NCBI RefSeq assembly: GCF_001911425.1
Contig: NZ_MPPL01000001.1
Location: forward strand, 5,591,436 to 5,648,376
Source of the DNA: Mucilaginibacter polytrichastri
GTDB lineage: Bacteria > Bacteroidota > Bacteroidia > Sphingobacteriales > Sphingobacteriaceae
Direction: 5' to 3'
Length of the DNA: 56,941 bases
Part shown: positions 39,325-48,183 of the stretch, one piece after another
Layout of the letters: every line of letters begins with the position of its first letter
Numbering within the stretch: the first letter of the stretch is position 1
Program-made: the position numbers and the translations under genes
Notes under the pieces: generated by a model
What the model saw: the letters and a program-made list of their open reading frames with translations, nothing else
Database searches by the model: none
What the model was told of the DNA's origin: nothing

Positions 39325-40251
39325 ATGAAGAAATTACTTTTAAGCATAGCCTTTGTGCTGATGGGTCTTTGTGCCCTGCACGCCCAGCAGATCAACAGGT
39401 TTAACCCTGATACGATTAAGTCTGTGGTGATTGACTCGAACTTTGTCAACATCAAATCGCACAAGCTCAACGCGCAGGATTTTATTGATGCCGTACTGGC
39501 CGATACCAGCTTTTATAAAGCCTTCCATAATATGAAAGGCTACGATTTTATTGCCGAAAACCGTATTTATACCTTCGACAAAAAGAATAAAGTGGACGGC
39601 AAAATTTACCGTAAGCTGCACCACGGCGATGTAAACGGTAAGCATACCATCGAAACCCTGGCCAAACGCGACAGTGGCAATGTTTATAAAAAGAACGGCA
39701 AATATGAGCTGTACACGGTAGAAATGTTCGACTATATTTTCCAGAATGCTTATAATTCTGATTTTACCTCGGGCGAGGGCTTGCCCGGTGGTGGTAAAAA
39801 CGAGTCGTATAAGGACAAGCTTAAAACGCTGATCTTCCGCCCCGGTACCAAGGTTACGGGCATTCCGTTTTTGAGTAGTAAAACAGAGATTTTCTCGAAG
39901 GAAATGAAGGAATTTTACCTCTATCAGTTTGCCCGCGGTACCTACATGGATTCGATCCCCGTGTACCGCTTTAAAGTGATCCGCAAACCCAGTACCAGCG
40001 ACGGCGATGTGATGATTAACGAAATGACAACGATCTTCGACACCCGCAGCTTCCAGATCCTGGGCCGTTATATCGATATGAAATTCAGCAACATGTTCTT
40101 CGACTTTAATGTGCAGATGAACATTGAGCTTAACAATTATAAAGGTACACTACTCCCTGCCAAAATAAGCTACCAGGGCAACTGGAATGTTCCTTTCCAC
40201 AAAGAGGAGCGGGCTGCTTTTTTGATTCTGCACAAGGAGTATAAAAAATAG
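39325..40251 (+). CDS. Secreted protein of unknown function
   Basis: 308 residues with a signal peptide (MKKLLLSIAFVLMGLCALHAQ). No recognised motif. The mature part is alpha/beta with many Lys-Asp-rich loops (YTFDKKNKVDGKIYRKLHHGD) and ends with a beta-rich section (LLPAKISYQGNWNVPFHKEER) of the kind seen in outer-membrane-associated carboxypeptidase-like proteins of Bacteroidota. Third gene of the run with the SPOR and M20 genes (10-base gap). Confidence 0.72.
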   Translation: MKKLLLSIAFVLMGLCALHAQQINRFNPDTIKSVVIDSNFVNIKSHKLNAQDFIDAVLADTSFYKAFHNMKGYDFIAENRIYTFDKKNKVDGKIYRKLHHGDVNGKHTIETLAKRDSGNVYKKNGKYELYTVEMFDYIFQNAYNSDFTSGEGLPGGGKNESYKDKLKTLIFRPGTKVTGIPFLSSKTEIFSKEMKEFYLYQFARGTYMDSIPVYRFKVIRKPSTSDGDVMINEMTTIFDTRSFQILGRYIDMKFSNMFFDFNVQMNIELNNYKGTLLPAKISYQGNWNVPFHKEERAAFLILHKEYKK

Positions 40252-40272
40252 AGCCAGGAATCGAGACAAATC

Positions 40273-40302
40273 GTAATAGGCACAAGGTATTGTGCCTATT
40301 AC
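40273..40302 (+). terminator. Hairpin after the SPOR-M20 operon
   Basis: Perfect 13-bp stem GTAATAGGCACAA / TTGTGCCTATTAC with loop GGTA; only a weak A/T tract follows, so termination is plausible but not certain. Confidence 0.55.
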
Positions 40303-40381
40303 TACAATAAAATATATGTGCAGGTTATACACCGTAGAAACACAATACTTTGTGTCTCTTTTTGTTTAAAAGGAACTGCCT

Positions 40382-40474
40382 TTTGTCATCCAGAGCGCTA
40401 CCGAAGGATCTTTTTCACTTGTCAAGCCGCTATATATATAGCAGAAGATTCTTCACTGCGTTCAGAATGACAAA
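40382..40474. repeat. Palindromic MITE-like repeat, family A (copy 2)
   Basis: Ends TTTGTCAT and the complementary ATGACAAA; inner AGAGCGCTACCGAAGGATCT and GAAGATTCTTCACTGCG. Same layout as 37458-37541. Confidence 0.85.
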
Positions 40475-40496
40475 TTGGGTAACCGCCACTCGCTCG

Positions 40497-40874
40497 CTAC
40501 TTCTTACTCTCCGCCAGCGACAACAAATTACCATCCGGATCTTTAAACCAGGCTACTTTGGTACCATCAGGTGCAAGCCAGATGCCCAGGTCATCCTGCT
40601 CAAAGAAGCCGAATATTTCGAAATAGATTCCTTTGGCTGTTAGTTGGCCAATCATATCTTCAATATCATCCACGCCCCAGCCTAAAACGGTAAACGGTTG
40701 TGGTATCAAGGCCTGTACGGTGGTTACGCGCAGCAAAGTGCCATTGGCATTAAACTCCAAAGCGAATGGGCTTTCTGATACTTGCGGTAAGCCAAGTGTT
40801 TCGCCATAAAATTCTTTAGCCCGGGTTGGGTTTAGGGTGGGGATGAATGCGTGGAGTGTTTGGTTAGTAAGCAT
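40497..40874 (-). CDS. VOC-family (glyoxalase/bleomycin-resistance fold) protein
   Basis: 125 residues, one VOC domain of two beta-alpha-beta3 halves: NPTRAKEFYGETLGLPQV opens the first, FKDPDGNLLSLAE closes the second. The metal and substrate residues of a defined enzyme are not evident, so the reaction is unknown. Confidence 0.85.
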   Translation of the reverse strand: MLTNQTLHAFIPTLNPTRAKEFYGETLGLPQVSESPFALEFNANGTLLRVTTVQALIPQPFTVLGWGVDDIEDMIGQLTAKGIYFEIFGFFEQDDLGIWLAPDGTKVAWFKDPDGNLLSLAESKK

Positions 40875-40926
40875 GGGGTTGGAGGTTTATAAGGCAAATT
40901 AAAGAAAAATTGTGACGGTAGCATAA

Positions 40927-41031
40927 ATCCCTCCTTGGGGAGGGGTGCGGCTGGATAGTGCATTGGCAGGGAGGGGTACCTGCATAAAGCATACTGTAGA
41001 AACCCCTCCCTAACCCTCCCAAGGGAGGGAA
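40927..41031. repeat. CTCC-rich inverted element (copy 1)
   Basis: TCCCTCCTTGGGGAGGGG at the left end and CCCTCCCAAGGGAGGGA at the right are inverted, with internal GGCAGGGAGGGG and CCCCTCCCTAACC. Related to 46836-46963 and to the piece inside miaB. Confidence 0.8.
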
Positions 41032-41042
41032 TAATAGCGCAC

Positions 41043-41072
41043 AAAAAAGGACTTCCGAACGGAAATCCTTTC
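41043..41072 (-). terminator. Terminator of asnS
   Basis: On the - strand AAAGGATTTCCG TT CGGAAGTCCTTTTTT: a stem of 9-10 pairs with one mismatch, followed by a T run, 47 bases past the asnS stop. Confidence 0.75.
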
Positions 41073-41118
41073 AATATTCTTTAAGCCCTTTCCCCCGGAG
41101 AGGGTTTGAGTGAGGCTA

Positions 41119-42555
41119 TTAAAACTCTGCGTTTTTCGGGAACCTTGGGAAAGGGATCACGTCGCGGATATTGCCCATGCCTGTAACAAACAATACCAAA
41201 CGCTCAAAGCCTAAACCGAAACCTGCATGCGGGCAAGCACCGAAACGGCGGGTATCCAGGTACCACCAAAGCTCATCTTTAGGGATACCGATCTCATCCA
41301 TGCGTTGCTCCAGTTTATCCAAACGCTCTTCACGCTGCGAGCCACCGATAATTTCACCAATGCCCGGGAACAGGATATCCATAGCGGCAACGGTTTTTCC
41401 GTCGTCGTTTTGGCGCATGTAGAAAGATTTGATCTCTTTAGGGTAATCTGTAAGAATAACCGGTTTTTTGAAGTGTTTCTCAACCAGGTAACGCTCATGC
41501 TCAGATTGTAAGTCGGTTCCCCAGCCTTCTACCGGGTATTGGAACTTTTTCTTTTTGTTCGGGGTCGATTCTTTCAGGATCTCAATAGCCTCGGTGTAAG
41601 TAAGGCGTTGAAAATCGTTATCCAGGCAAAACTGCAGTTTATCTAACAAACTCATTTCCGCACGTTCGTTCTGTGGTTTTTGCTTGTCTTCTTCTTCCAA
41701 ACGCTGGGTTAAAAATTCCAGGTCTTCTTTGTTATTTTCAATGGCATGGTTAATTACATATTTCAGTAATGCCTCGGCCATGTCCATGTTATCGGTCAGG
41801 TCATAAAAAGCCATCTCCGGCTCAATCATCCAAAACTCGGCTAAGTGTCGGGTGGTGTTAGAATTTTCGGCACGGAAAGTTGGCCCGAAGGTATAAATAT
41901 CGCTCAACGCCATGGCGCCAAGCTCCCCTTCTAACTGGCCGGATACGGTTAAGTTGGTAGATTTTCCGAAGAAATCTTGTTTAAAGTCAATCTCGCCTTC
42001 TTCGGTACGTGGCAGGTTGTTCAGATCGAGGTTAGTAACCCGGAATGCTTCACCGGCGCCTTCAGCGTCCGATTGTGTAATAACCGGTGTGTGGAGGTAA
42101 ATAAACCCACGCTCCTGAAAAAACTTATGTACCGCAAAAGATAGACTGTTACGCACTCTAAAGATTGCACCGAACGTATTGGTACGGAAACGCAGGTGGG
42201 CAATTTCACGCAGAAACTCCAGGCTGTGTTTTTTGGGTTGCAGCGGGTATTTCTCAGGGTCGCTATCGCCCAGTACTTCAATACTGGTTGCTTTGATATC
42301 AAATTTTTGGCCTTTACCCAATGATTCTACCAGGGTACCGGTAATACTAAGCGCAGCACCAGTGGTAATGCGTTTAAGCAGGACTTCGTCGGTATTTTGA
42401 AAATCAACTACAATCTGGATATTATTATTGGTAGAGCCATCATTTAAAGCAATAAACTGGTTATTACGGAAAGTACGTACCCAACCCTTAACTGTAACCT
42501 CAATGTTTGTTTGTGTGCTTTCCAGCAGTGCTTTAATTTTAATGCGCTTACTCAT
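41119..42555 (-). CDS. asnS: Asparaginyl-tRNA synthetase
   Basis: Class IIb aminoacyl-tRNA synthetase, 478 residues from ATG 42555 (MSKRIKIKALLE); the longer in-frame start at 42579 overlaps the promoter box and is rejected. OB-fold anticodon domain (VTVKGWVRTFRNNQFIALNDGS), motif 2 FRAENSNTTRHLAEFWMIEPEM and motif 3 GFGLGFERLVLFVTGMGNIRDV are all present. No amidotransferase link is needed when AsnRS is present. Confidence 0.97.
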   Translation of the reverse strand: MSKRIKIKALLESTQTNIEVTVKGWVRTFRNNQFIALNDGSTNNNIQIVVDFQNTDEVLLKRITTGAALSITGTLVESLGKGQKFDIKATSIEVLGDSDPEKYPLQPKKHSLEFLREIAHLRFRTNTFGAIFRVRNSLSFAVHKFFQERGFIYLHTPVITQSDAEGAGEAFRVTNLDLNNLPRTEEGEIDFKQDFFGKSTNLTVSGQLEGELGAMALSDIYTFGPTFRAENSNTTRHLAEFWMIEPEMAFYDLTDNMDMAEALLKYVINHAIENNKEDLEFLTQRLEEEDKQKPQNERAEMSLLDKLQFCLDNDFQRLTYTEAIEILKESTPNKKKKFQYPVEGWGTDLQSEHERYLVEKHFKKPVILTDYPKEIKSFYMRQNDDGKTVAAMDILFPGIGEIIGGSQREERLDKLEQRMDEIGIPKDELWWYLDTRRFGACPHAGFGLGFERLVLFVTGMGNIRDVIPFPRFPKNAEF

Positions 42556-42576
42556 ATCCAATAAAAATGTGAATGG

Positions 42577-42606
42577 CAAAAATACAATTTATTAAATACG
42601 GAGCAA
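42577..42606 (-). promoter_or_regulatory. Promoter of asnS
   Basis: On the - strand TTG (42606-42604), 19 bases, TATTTTTG (42584-42577): a full match to the Bacteroidota promoter, 21 bases before the ATG. Confidence 0.65.
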
Positions 42607-42633
42607 TCAATACCTTACTAAACAGTACACTAA

Positions 42634-43131
42634 TTAATTAATAGGAACGGAAGGCGATTGTACGTATGTTATGAGTTCGCCATTAGTAAATACTACTTCA
42701 GTTGGGAAGCCGCTGTTACCGTAAGTTTTTTTGAGCGTGAGGCTAAAGGAACCCCTCATCAGGTTTTTAGCCTCATCGTAGCTGTTGATGACGAGTTTGT
42801 TCGATGCATCACTGCTTAGATTATACGTTGCCACAATAGCATCCTGGCCTACGGTATTCCAATAATAAGCATTGATCTCGGTTGATTGGTAGGTACTAAC
42901 TCCTTTGCTTTTGAATTTAATACCCAGTGTTTCTTCGCCTACATGGGCAATAATTAAAATAGAATCCTTTATAGAGGGATTAACATAGCCGGTGTATGGG
43001 TTGGCGGAAACCCACACTGCGTTGTTTTTCTTTGCAGAGATGCTGTATTCAATTTTGGTAGTTGAATTATCCTTTTTGCAGGCGCTTAACAGTGATACCA
43101 GGACTAATGATAATAATGTAATTTTTTTCAT
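42634..43131 (-). CDS. Lipoprotein of unknown function
   Basis: 165 residues from ATG 43131 (MKKITLLSLVLVSLLSAC, lipobox Cys 18 followed by KKDNS, a typical export tail); an upstream in-frame start at 43161 would add 10 residues and is rejected. The mature part is beta-rich (YSISAKKNNAVWVSANPYTGY, MRGSFSLTLKKTYG), like small Bacteroidota surface lipoproteins of the DUF6252 kind, but this identity is unsure. Confidence 0.75.
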   Translation of the reverse strand: MKKITLLSLVLVSLLSACKKDNSTTKIEYSISAKKNNAVWVSANPYTGYVNPSIKDSILIIAHVGEETLGIKFKSKGVSTYQSTEINAYYWNTVGQDAIVATYNLSSDASNKLVINSYDEAKNLMRGSFSLTLKKTYGNSGFPTEVVFTNGELITYVQSPSVPIN

Positions 43132-43278
43132 GAATATATAATTTAGGCATATATTATACAATACGCTAAGTGTTAAACGTTTGCTACAGTAAGCAAATTT
43201 TTATTAATTTACACACAGGGTATCAGGCGGCAATTGCATATTTTTGTTGTCCTGTTTTCAGGCTGGATATTAAGAAGT

Positions 43279-45249
43279 ATGATTACCAAACTCACCGTTG
43301 ATAAAATAATGGAAGCTACCGACATTGTGGAGGTAGTTGGCGAGTTTGTGACCCTGAAAAAGCGTGGTGCCAACTATGTTGGCTTATCTCCCTTTGTGAA
43401 CGAGAAAACGCCTTCTTTTACGGTATCTCCTGCCAAGGGCATCTTTAAAGATTTCTCCTCGGGTAAGGGTGGTTCGGCCATTACGTTTATCATGGAGCTG
43501 GAGAAATTCACTTACCCGGAAGCGTTAAAATGGCTGGCCAAAAAGTACGGAATTGACGTAGAGGAAACCGTAGAAAGTACCGAAAACAAGGAAGCCGACA
43601 GCCGCCGCGAAAGTTTAATGATCGTGTCGGGGTTTGCGGCTAAGTTTTTCCAGGAAAGCATGTGGGATACCGATGAAGGTAAAAGCATCGGCCTCAGTTA
43701 TTTTAAAGAGCGCGGTTTTACGCCAGAAGTGATGCGCAAGTTCGAGCTCGGATACTCGCCCGATCAATGGGAGGCTTTTACCGGCGCAGCCCTAAGCGCA
43801 GGCTATCAGCAGGAATTTTTAGAAGAAAGCGGCTTATCCGTAAAGCGCGATAATGGTTCGTTATATGATCGTTACCGCGGCCGGGTAATGTTTCCGATAC
43901 ATAGTTTTACAGGCCGTGTTATTGCCTTTGGCGGCCGTACTTTAAAGAGCGATAAAAACGTACCCAAATACGTAAACTCGCCCGAGTCGGAGATCTACCA
44001 CAAGAGCAACGTGCTTTATGGCTTGTTCTTCGCCAAAAAATCAATCCGCGATCTGGACAATTGCTACCTGGTAGAGGGTTATGCCGATGTGCTTTCGGTA
44101 CACCAGGCGGGTATCGAAAATGTGGTGGCCTCATCGGGTACTTCGTTAACCGTAGAGCAGATCAGACTAATTGGCCGCCTTACCCAAAACATCACCATTT
44201 TATATGATGGCGATGCCGCCGGCATTAAGGCTTCGCTTCGCGGACTGGATTTGATCCTGGAGGAAGGCCTCAACGTAAAGGTGGTATCATTCCCCGATGG
44301 GCACGACCCCGATTCGTATGTGCGCAAGGTGGGCAGCACTGCCTTTAAGCAGCACATCGACCAAAATAAAAAGGACTTTATTCTCTATAAAACCAGCATC
44401 CTGCTTAAAGATGCCGGTACCGATCCGCTGCGCCGTGCAGAGGTAATTCGTGAAGTGGTTGAAAGCATTGCCAAAATTCCGGATCATATCAAGGCCTCAG
44501 TCTTTATTAAAGAGTGTAGCTACCAGATGCAGATCGAGGAGCGTGTGCTGCTTTCTGAGCTGAACAAGATGCGGCTTGCTAAGGCTAAGAAGAATAATCA
44601 GCAGTCGGAGCGGCAGCAACAGCAACAACATGGCGAAGGGCCGCCGGCAGATTTTGATTACTATTCGATAGAAGCCGCCGAGGCGGGGACGTTAATAGAG
44701 CAGCCGGTTAAAGACTCGGACAATGGTGTAAACCAGGAGCGCGAAATTGTACGCCTGCTATTGCTTTATGGCAACCGGATGATTGACTGGGATGGCATCA
44801 CTAATACCTATATAGGCCCGTTTATGATTGCCGAACTGAGCGACGTTACCTTTGAGAACCCGGTATGCAAACAGTTTACAGACATTTACCGCAGCCAGGT
44901 AGAGAATGGCGAACTGCCAGATGATAAATTTTTTATCCATTATGATGATAAGGAAATTGTAAACCTGGTGGTTGATATGCTGGCTACCAAGTATACCCTG
45001 AGCGAAAACTGGTACGAGATGCACAAGATTTTGATCACTGATGAGATTGACCACCTGCGAGCCGCTATTTTGGGTGCCATCTTCCACCTTAAAAAACAAA
45101 AGGTGGGTAAGCTACTCGAAGGCTTGCGTAAAGAGCTTCAAACTACCGAGAGTGCGATAGATCAGGACATACTGATGACCCGGTACATTCAGCTTAAAAA
45201 AGTAGAGAAGCATATATCAGATTACCTGGGCTCTGTTATCATTAAATAA
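43279..45249 (+). CDS. dnaG: DNA primase with degenerate zinc-ribbon ligands
   Basis: Synthesises RNA primers at the replication fork. 656 residues from ATG 43279 (MITKLTVDKIMEATDIVEVV); an upstream in-frame start at 43234 is rejected. The N-terminal CHC2 fold is recognisable (GANYVGLSPFVNEKTPSF, SPAKGIFKDFSSGKGG), but the four zinc ligands C-P-F-H and C-F-x-C read S-P-F-V and D-F-S-S. The catalytic RNAP core and TOPRIM motifs are intact (YLVEGYADVLSVHQAG near 261; ILYDGDAAG). A Gln-rich linker near residue 445 leads to the helicase-binding C-terminus. yraN starts at the base after the stop codon. Confidence 0.93.
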   Translation: MITKLTVDKIMEATDIVEVVGEFVTLKKRGANYVGLSPFVNEKTPSFTVSPAKGIFKDFSSGKGGSAITFIMELEKFTYPEALKWLAKKYGIDVEETVESTENKEADSRRESLMIVSGFAAKFFQESMWDTDEGKSIGLSYFKERGFTPEVMRKFELGYSPDQWEAFTGAALSAGYQQEFLEESGLSVKRDNGSLYDRYRGRVMFPIHSFTGRVIAFGGRTLKSDKNVPKYVNSPESEIYHKSNVLYGLFFAKKSIRDLDNCYLVEGYADVLSVHQAGIENVVASSGTSLTVEQIRLIGRLTQNITILYDGDAAGIKASLRGLDLILEEGLNVKVVSFPDGHDPDSYVRKVGSTAFKQHIDQNKKDFILYKTSILLKDAGTDPLRRAEVIREVVESIAKIPDHIKASVFIKECSYQMQIEERVLLSELNKMRLAKAKKNNQQSERQQQQQHGEGPPADFDYYSIEAAEAGTLIEQPVKDSDNGVNQEREIVRLLLLYGNRMIDWDGITNTYIGPFMIAELSDVTFENPVCKQFTDIYRSQVENGELPDDKFFIHYDDKEIVNLVVDMLATKYTLSENWYEMHKILITDEIDHLRAAILGAIFHLKKQKVGKLLEGLRKELQTTESAIDQDILMTRYIQLKKVEKHISDYLGSVIIK

Positions 45250-45612
45250 ATGGCCAAACACCTCGACTTGGGCCGTAAGGGTGAACTCATCGCCAAAACA
45301 CATTTGCTTAATTTGGGTTATGAAATTTTGGACGAGAACTGGACCTATGGAAAAGCCGAAGTAGATATCATTGCCTGGAAAAACAGCGTTATTATATTTA
45401 CCGAAGTAAAGGCCCGTACCGGCACCGGTTTTGGCCAGCCAGAAGATTTTGTAGATAATCGTAAACAAAAATTATTGGCTGATGCCGCAGATGAATATAT
45501 TTACCTGATGAATCACCAGGGCGAAGTTCGGTTTGATATTATATCGATACTTTTTAAGGGTGAAAATTATACATTAAAACATATAGAAGATGCATTCTGG
45601 CCCACGGCCTGA
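45250..45612 (+). CDS. yraN: YraN/UPF0102 family endonuclease-like protein
   Basis: 120 residues of the restriction-endonuclease-like fold. LGRKGELIAKTHLLNLGYEIL and AEVDIIAWKNSVIIFTEVKARTG give the E/D-x-D and E-V-K active-site pattern. The family's natural substrate is not established. It begins immediately after the dnaG stop and ends inside the region before the cyclotransferase, so an operon is likely. Confidence 0.92.
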   Translation: MAKHLDLGRKGELIAKTHLLNLGYEILDENWTYGKAEVDIIAWKNSVIIFTEVKARTGTGFGQPEDFVDNRKQKLLADAADEYIYLMNHQGEVRFDIISILFKGENYTLKHIEDAFWPTA

Positions 45613-45625
45613 TCAATTAAAATCC

Positions 45626-46681
45626 ATGAAGTTTTATAAAATTTTGTTTGTTGCCGCAGCTGTTTCCATTGTATTTGGCTGTAAAAATAAAACGGTTGAA
45701 AGCGGCTTTAATGTAACCGTTAGCCCGGAGGCCGGCACTAGCTACAAAGCCGGTACAGATGTGCCCATTAAGGTAAGTTACAATGCCGATGTAAAGCCCG
45801 ATTCTGTAGTTTACCTGTTAGATGCTACACGGCTGGCAGTGAAAAAAGATTCGTCGATAGTTACGCTAAAAACAGATACGCTTAAAATGGGGATCAAAAC
45901 CATTACTGTAAAAGTTTACCAGGGCGGGAAGGACGATGATGCCGCTACTAACATCGTAGTGCTAGCACCAAAAGAACCGGAAGCTTTGACTTTTAAGGTT
46001 GAAAAAGTGTTTCCGCATGACACCAGTAGCTATACCGAAGGTTTGATTTACCACAACGGATATTTTTATGAAAGCGACGGCGGCCGTGTAGCCGAGCGTG
46101 AAGGACAATCGAGCTTGCGCAAAACAGATATAAACGGTAAAGTACTACAAAAAGTGGATGTAGACCCTAAAGTATTTGCCGAAGGGATAGCTATTGTAGA
46201 TAATAAAGTTATGCAACTTACCTATACAGAGAAAATAGGTTATGAGTATGACCTCAACTCATTTAAGCTGCTGAGAACTTTTCAAAACAATGTAGGAGTT
46301 GAAGGCTGGGGCGTAACCTATGACGGGAAAAAGATTTACATGGATGATAGTACTAACCGTCTCTTTTTCTTAGATCCGCACACCTATAGGCAGATAGGTT
46401 ATGTTGATGTGTATGATGATAAAGGCCCGGTTAACCAGATCAATGAGCTTGAATATATTGATGGTAAAATATATGCTAACGTTTATACAACAGATACCAT
46501 TGTTGTTATTGACCCCAAAACGGGAGCCGTTACACAACGCATAAACTTAAAAAACCTTTATCCCAATAACCCAAGCACCGAAGTATTGAATGGTATAGCC
46601 TGGGATGCACAAGGCAAACGCTTGTTTGTTACTGGTAAGAAATGGGATAAATTGTTCCAGGTGAAGTTTGTGAAAGAATAA
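45626..46681 (+). CDS. Glutaminyl-peptide cyclotransferase lipoprotein
   Basis: Forms N-terminal pyroglutamate on peptides (PF05096 family, plant-type beta-propeller). 351 residues from ATG 45626; the lipobox SIVFGC puts Cys 19 as anchor. An N-terminal Ig-like domain (about 25-115, FNVTVSPEAGTSYKAG) precedes the propeller with TEGLIYHNGYFYES, EGWGVTYDGKKIYMDDS and the final VLNGIAWDAQGKRLFVTG. An earlier in-frame start at 45590 overlaps yraN and is rejected. A surface or periplasmic location is expected. Confidence 0.88.
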   Translation: MKFYKILFVAAAVSIVFGCKNKTVESGFNVTVSPEAGTSYKAGTDVPIKVSYNADVKPDSVVYLLDATRLAVKKDSSIVTLKTDTLKMGIKTITVKVYQGGKDDDAATNIVVLAPKEPEALTFKVEKVFPHDTSSYTEGLIYHNGYFYESDGGRVAEREGQSSLRKTDINGKVLQKVDVDPKVFAEGIAIVDNKVMQLTYTEKIGYEYDLNSFKLLRTFQNNVGVEGWGVTYDGKKIYMDDSTNRLFFLDPHTYRQIGYVDVYDDKGPVNQINELEYIDGKIYANVYTTDTIVVIDPKTGAVTQRINLKNLYPNNPSTEVLNGIAWDAQGKRLFVTGKKWDKLFQVKFVKE

Positions 46682-46687
46682 TCTACC

Positions 46688-46779
46688 TTGTCATTCGGAA
46701 CGTAGCGAAGAATCTTTTACGCCGTGGATAATGGACTATGCAATCTAAGAAGATTCTTCGCTATCGCTCTGAATGACAA
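46688..46779. repeat. Palindromic MITE-like repeat, family A (copy 3)
   Basis: Ends TTGTCATTC and the complementary GAATGACAA; inner AACGTAGCGAAGAATCTT and AAGATTCTTCGCTATCGCTC. Starts 7 bases past the stop codon of the cyclotransferase gene. Confidence 0.85.
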
Positions 46780-46789
46780 AATGGTAAAC

Positions 46790-46826
46790 AAAAGCGGCTG
46801 CATGAAAATGCAGCCGCTTTTGTTTT
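46790..46826 (+). terminator. Terminator after the dnaG-yraN-cyclotransferase operon
   Basis: Perfect 14-bp stem AAAAGCGGCTGCAT / ATGCAGCCGCTTTT (46790-46803 and 46808-46821), loop GAAA, then TGTTTT. Confidence 0.88.
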
Positions 46827-46835
46827 GGAGCTAAT

Positions 46836-46963
46836 TCCCTCCTCGGGGAGGGGTGCGGGTGCCTTGAGCGTTGGCAGGGAGGGGTGAATTTTTGCTAAGT
46901 CAATCGGAGAAACCCCTACCTGCCACTACACTAATCCCTTCGCGCCCCTCCCAAAGGAGGGAA
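46836..46963. repeat. CTCC-rich inverted element (copy 2)
   Basis: TTCCCTCCTCGGGGAGGGGTGCGGG at the left and CCCCTCCCAAAGGAGGGAA at the right are inverted; internal GGCAGGGAGGGGTG matches copy 1 at 40927. With the preceding elements it accounts for most of the 379-base gap before the sigma factor gene; 46964-47060 shows nothing. Confidence 0.8.
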
Positions 46964-47060
46964 TTTGAACCTCAGCTAATCATTCCGCAACTATTTCATA
47001 AATTACTTTGTAACATAATTCAATTATCTATACTAACTCTGTGTAATAACCATTAAGAAA

Positions 47061-47570
47061 TTGGAAAGCAAAGAAACCCGGTTTATGCAATTGATTGAAG
47101 AGCACAAAGGAATGCTCTTTAAAATATGCCGCATTTACCAGGACGACGAAGCCGATCGCGATGACCTGATGCAGGAAATGGTATTGCAGTTATGGCTGGC
47201 ATTCGATTCATTTCAAGGCAAAAGTAAATTTAGTTCGTGGATGTACCGGGTTGCTTTAAACACGGCGATAGTGTTTTTTAAAAAGCAAAAGCGCCGGCCA
47301 GATAGCGAACAGTTGCCCGAAAGGCTGGACCACCTTGAGGCCCAGGAATTTGATACCGAAAAGGAGGAACAGCTGGCCTTATTTTACAAAGCCCTAAAGC
47401 AATTGGGTAAGGTTGAAAGGGCATTGATTTTTTTATACATGGAAGATCAGTCGTACGAGGATATTGCCCTTAACCTGGGTATTACGGTTATTAATGTAAG
47501 GGTGAGGCTAAACCGTACCAAAAACAAATTAAAGGATATCATAAAAAGTATGAATTATGAATATAGATGA
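47061..47570 (+). CDS. ECF-family RNA polymerase sigma factor
   Basis: 169 residues with TTG as the first start (MESKETRFMQLIEE); an ATG at 47085 is the alternative. Region 2 reads DEADRDDLMQEMVLQLWLAFDSFQGKSKFSSWMYRVALNTA; region 4 has ALIFLYMEDQSYEDIALNLGITVINVRVRLNRTKNKLK. The downstream gene overlaps it by 14 bases and encodes a membrane protein, the arrangement of a sigma factor with its membrane regulator. Targets unknown. Confidence 0.9.
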   Translation: MESKETRFMQLIEEHKGMLFKICRIYQDDEADRDDLMQEMVLQLWLAFDSFQGKSKFSSWMYRVALNTAIVFFKKQKRRPDSEQLPERLDHLEAQEFDTEKEEQLALFYKALKQLGKVERALIFLYMEDQSYEDIALNLGITVINVRVRLNRTKNKLKDIIKSMNYEYR

Positions 47571-48174
47571 TTTAAAAGATGCCTGGAAAAATGATGATTC
47601 CGGTTTTACTCATAAGTCTTTAAGCGCGGCCATACAGGGCCAAACAACATCGGCTGTAACTAAAATCCGCAGAAAAATGCGCAACGAATTTATAGCCACA
47701 ATTGTATCTTATTTTATCTTGTTAGGCACTTTATTACGTAAGCAAGATCCGTTTTTGTTCAATATCACCTGTATCCTTTTCTTTACCATGGTGGTATTAA
47801 ACGGATATTACTTTTTTAAATTTTATCTTTTTTACCGCTCTATGGGGCAGTACAATTTAAGCTTAAAGTCGAGCATCAGCAAAGTAGCTTACGAGCTGGA
47901 GCTTAATATGGAGATCTATAAAACCTATAACTTTTGTGTAACTCCTCTGGCTATTATGGTGGGTATCGGTATTTTATGCGGAAAAAATGCTTCGGTTTTT
48001 ATCCAGCAAGGTTTGGGTTCGGGCGTTAATGCTACGCATCATTTAATAGTTATGCTTTGCTTTTTGCTGATAAGTTTTATAGTTGCCTTTATACTAATTG
48101 AGTGGCACGTAAAACTGATGTATGGCAGGTACCTTAAAGAGCTTAAACTAATTATCAGTGATCTGGATGAGTAA
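47557..48174 (+). CDS. Membrane protein, probable anti-sigma partner
   Basis: 205 residues. The soluble N-terminus (MNIDDLKDAWKNDDSGF) is followed by four membrane segments, near 48-62, 68-88, 127-145 and 165-185. There is no zinc-binding anti-sigma (ZAS) motif HxxxCxxC, so the anti-sigma role rests only on the 14-base overlap with the sigma gene and the shared strand. It is alternatively a sensor or transport-like protein. Confidence 0.68.
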   Translation: MNIDDLKDAWKNDDSGFTHKSLSAAIQGQTTSAVTKIRRKMRNEFIATIVSYFILLGTLLRKQDPFLFNITCILFFTMVVLNGYYFFKFYLFYRSMGQYNLSLKSSISKVAYELELNMEIYKTYNFCVTPLAIMVGIGILCGKNASVFIQQGLGSGVNATHHLIVMLCFLLISFIVAFILIEWHVKLMYGRYLKELKLIISDLDE

Positions 48175-48183
48175 GTTTAATAT

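Noticed and set aside
40350..40643. 97-codon + strand ORF
   Set aside because: It spans the family A palindrome and the antisense of the VOC gene.
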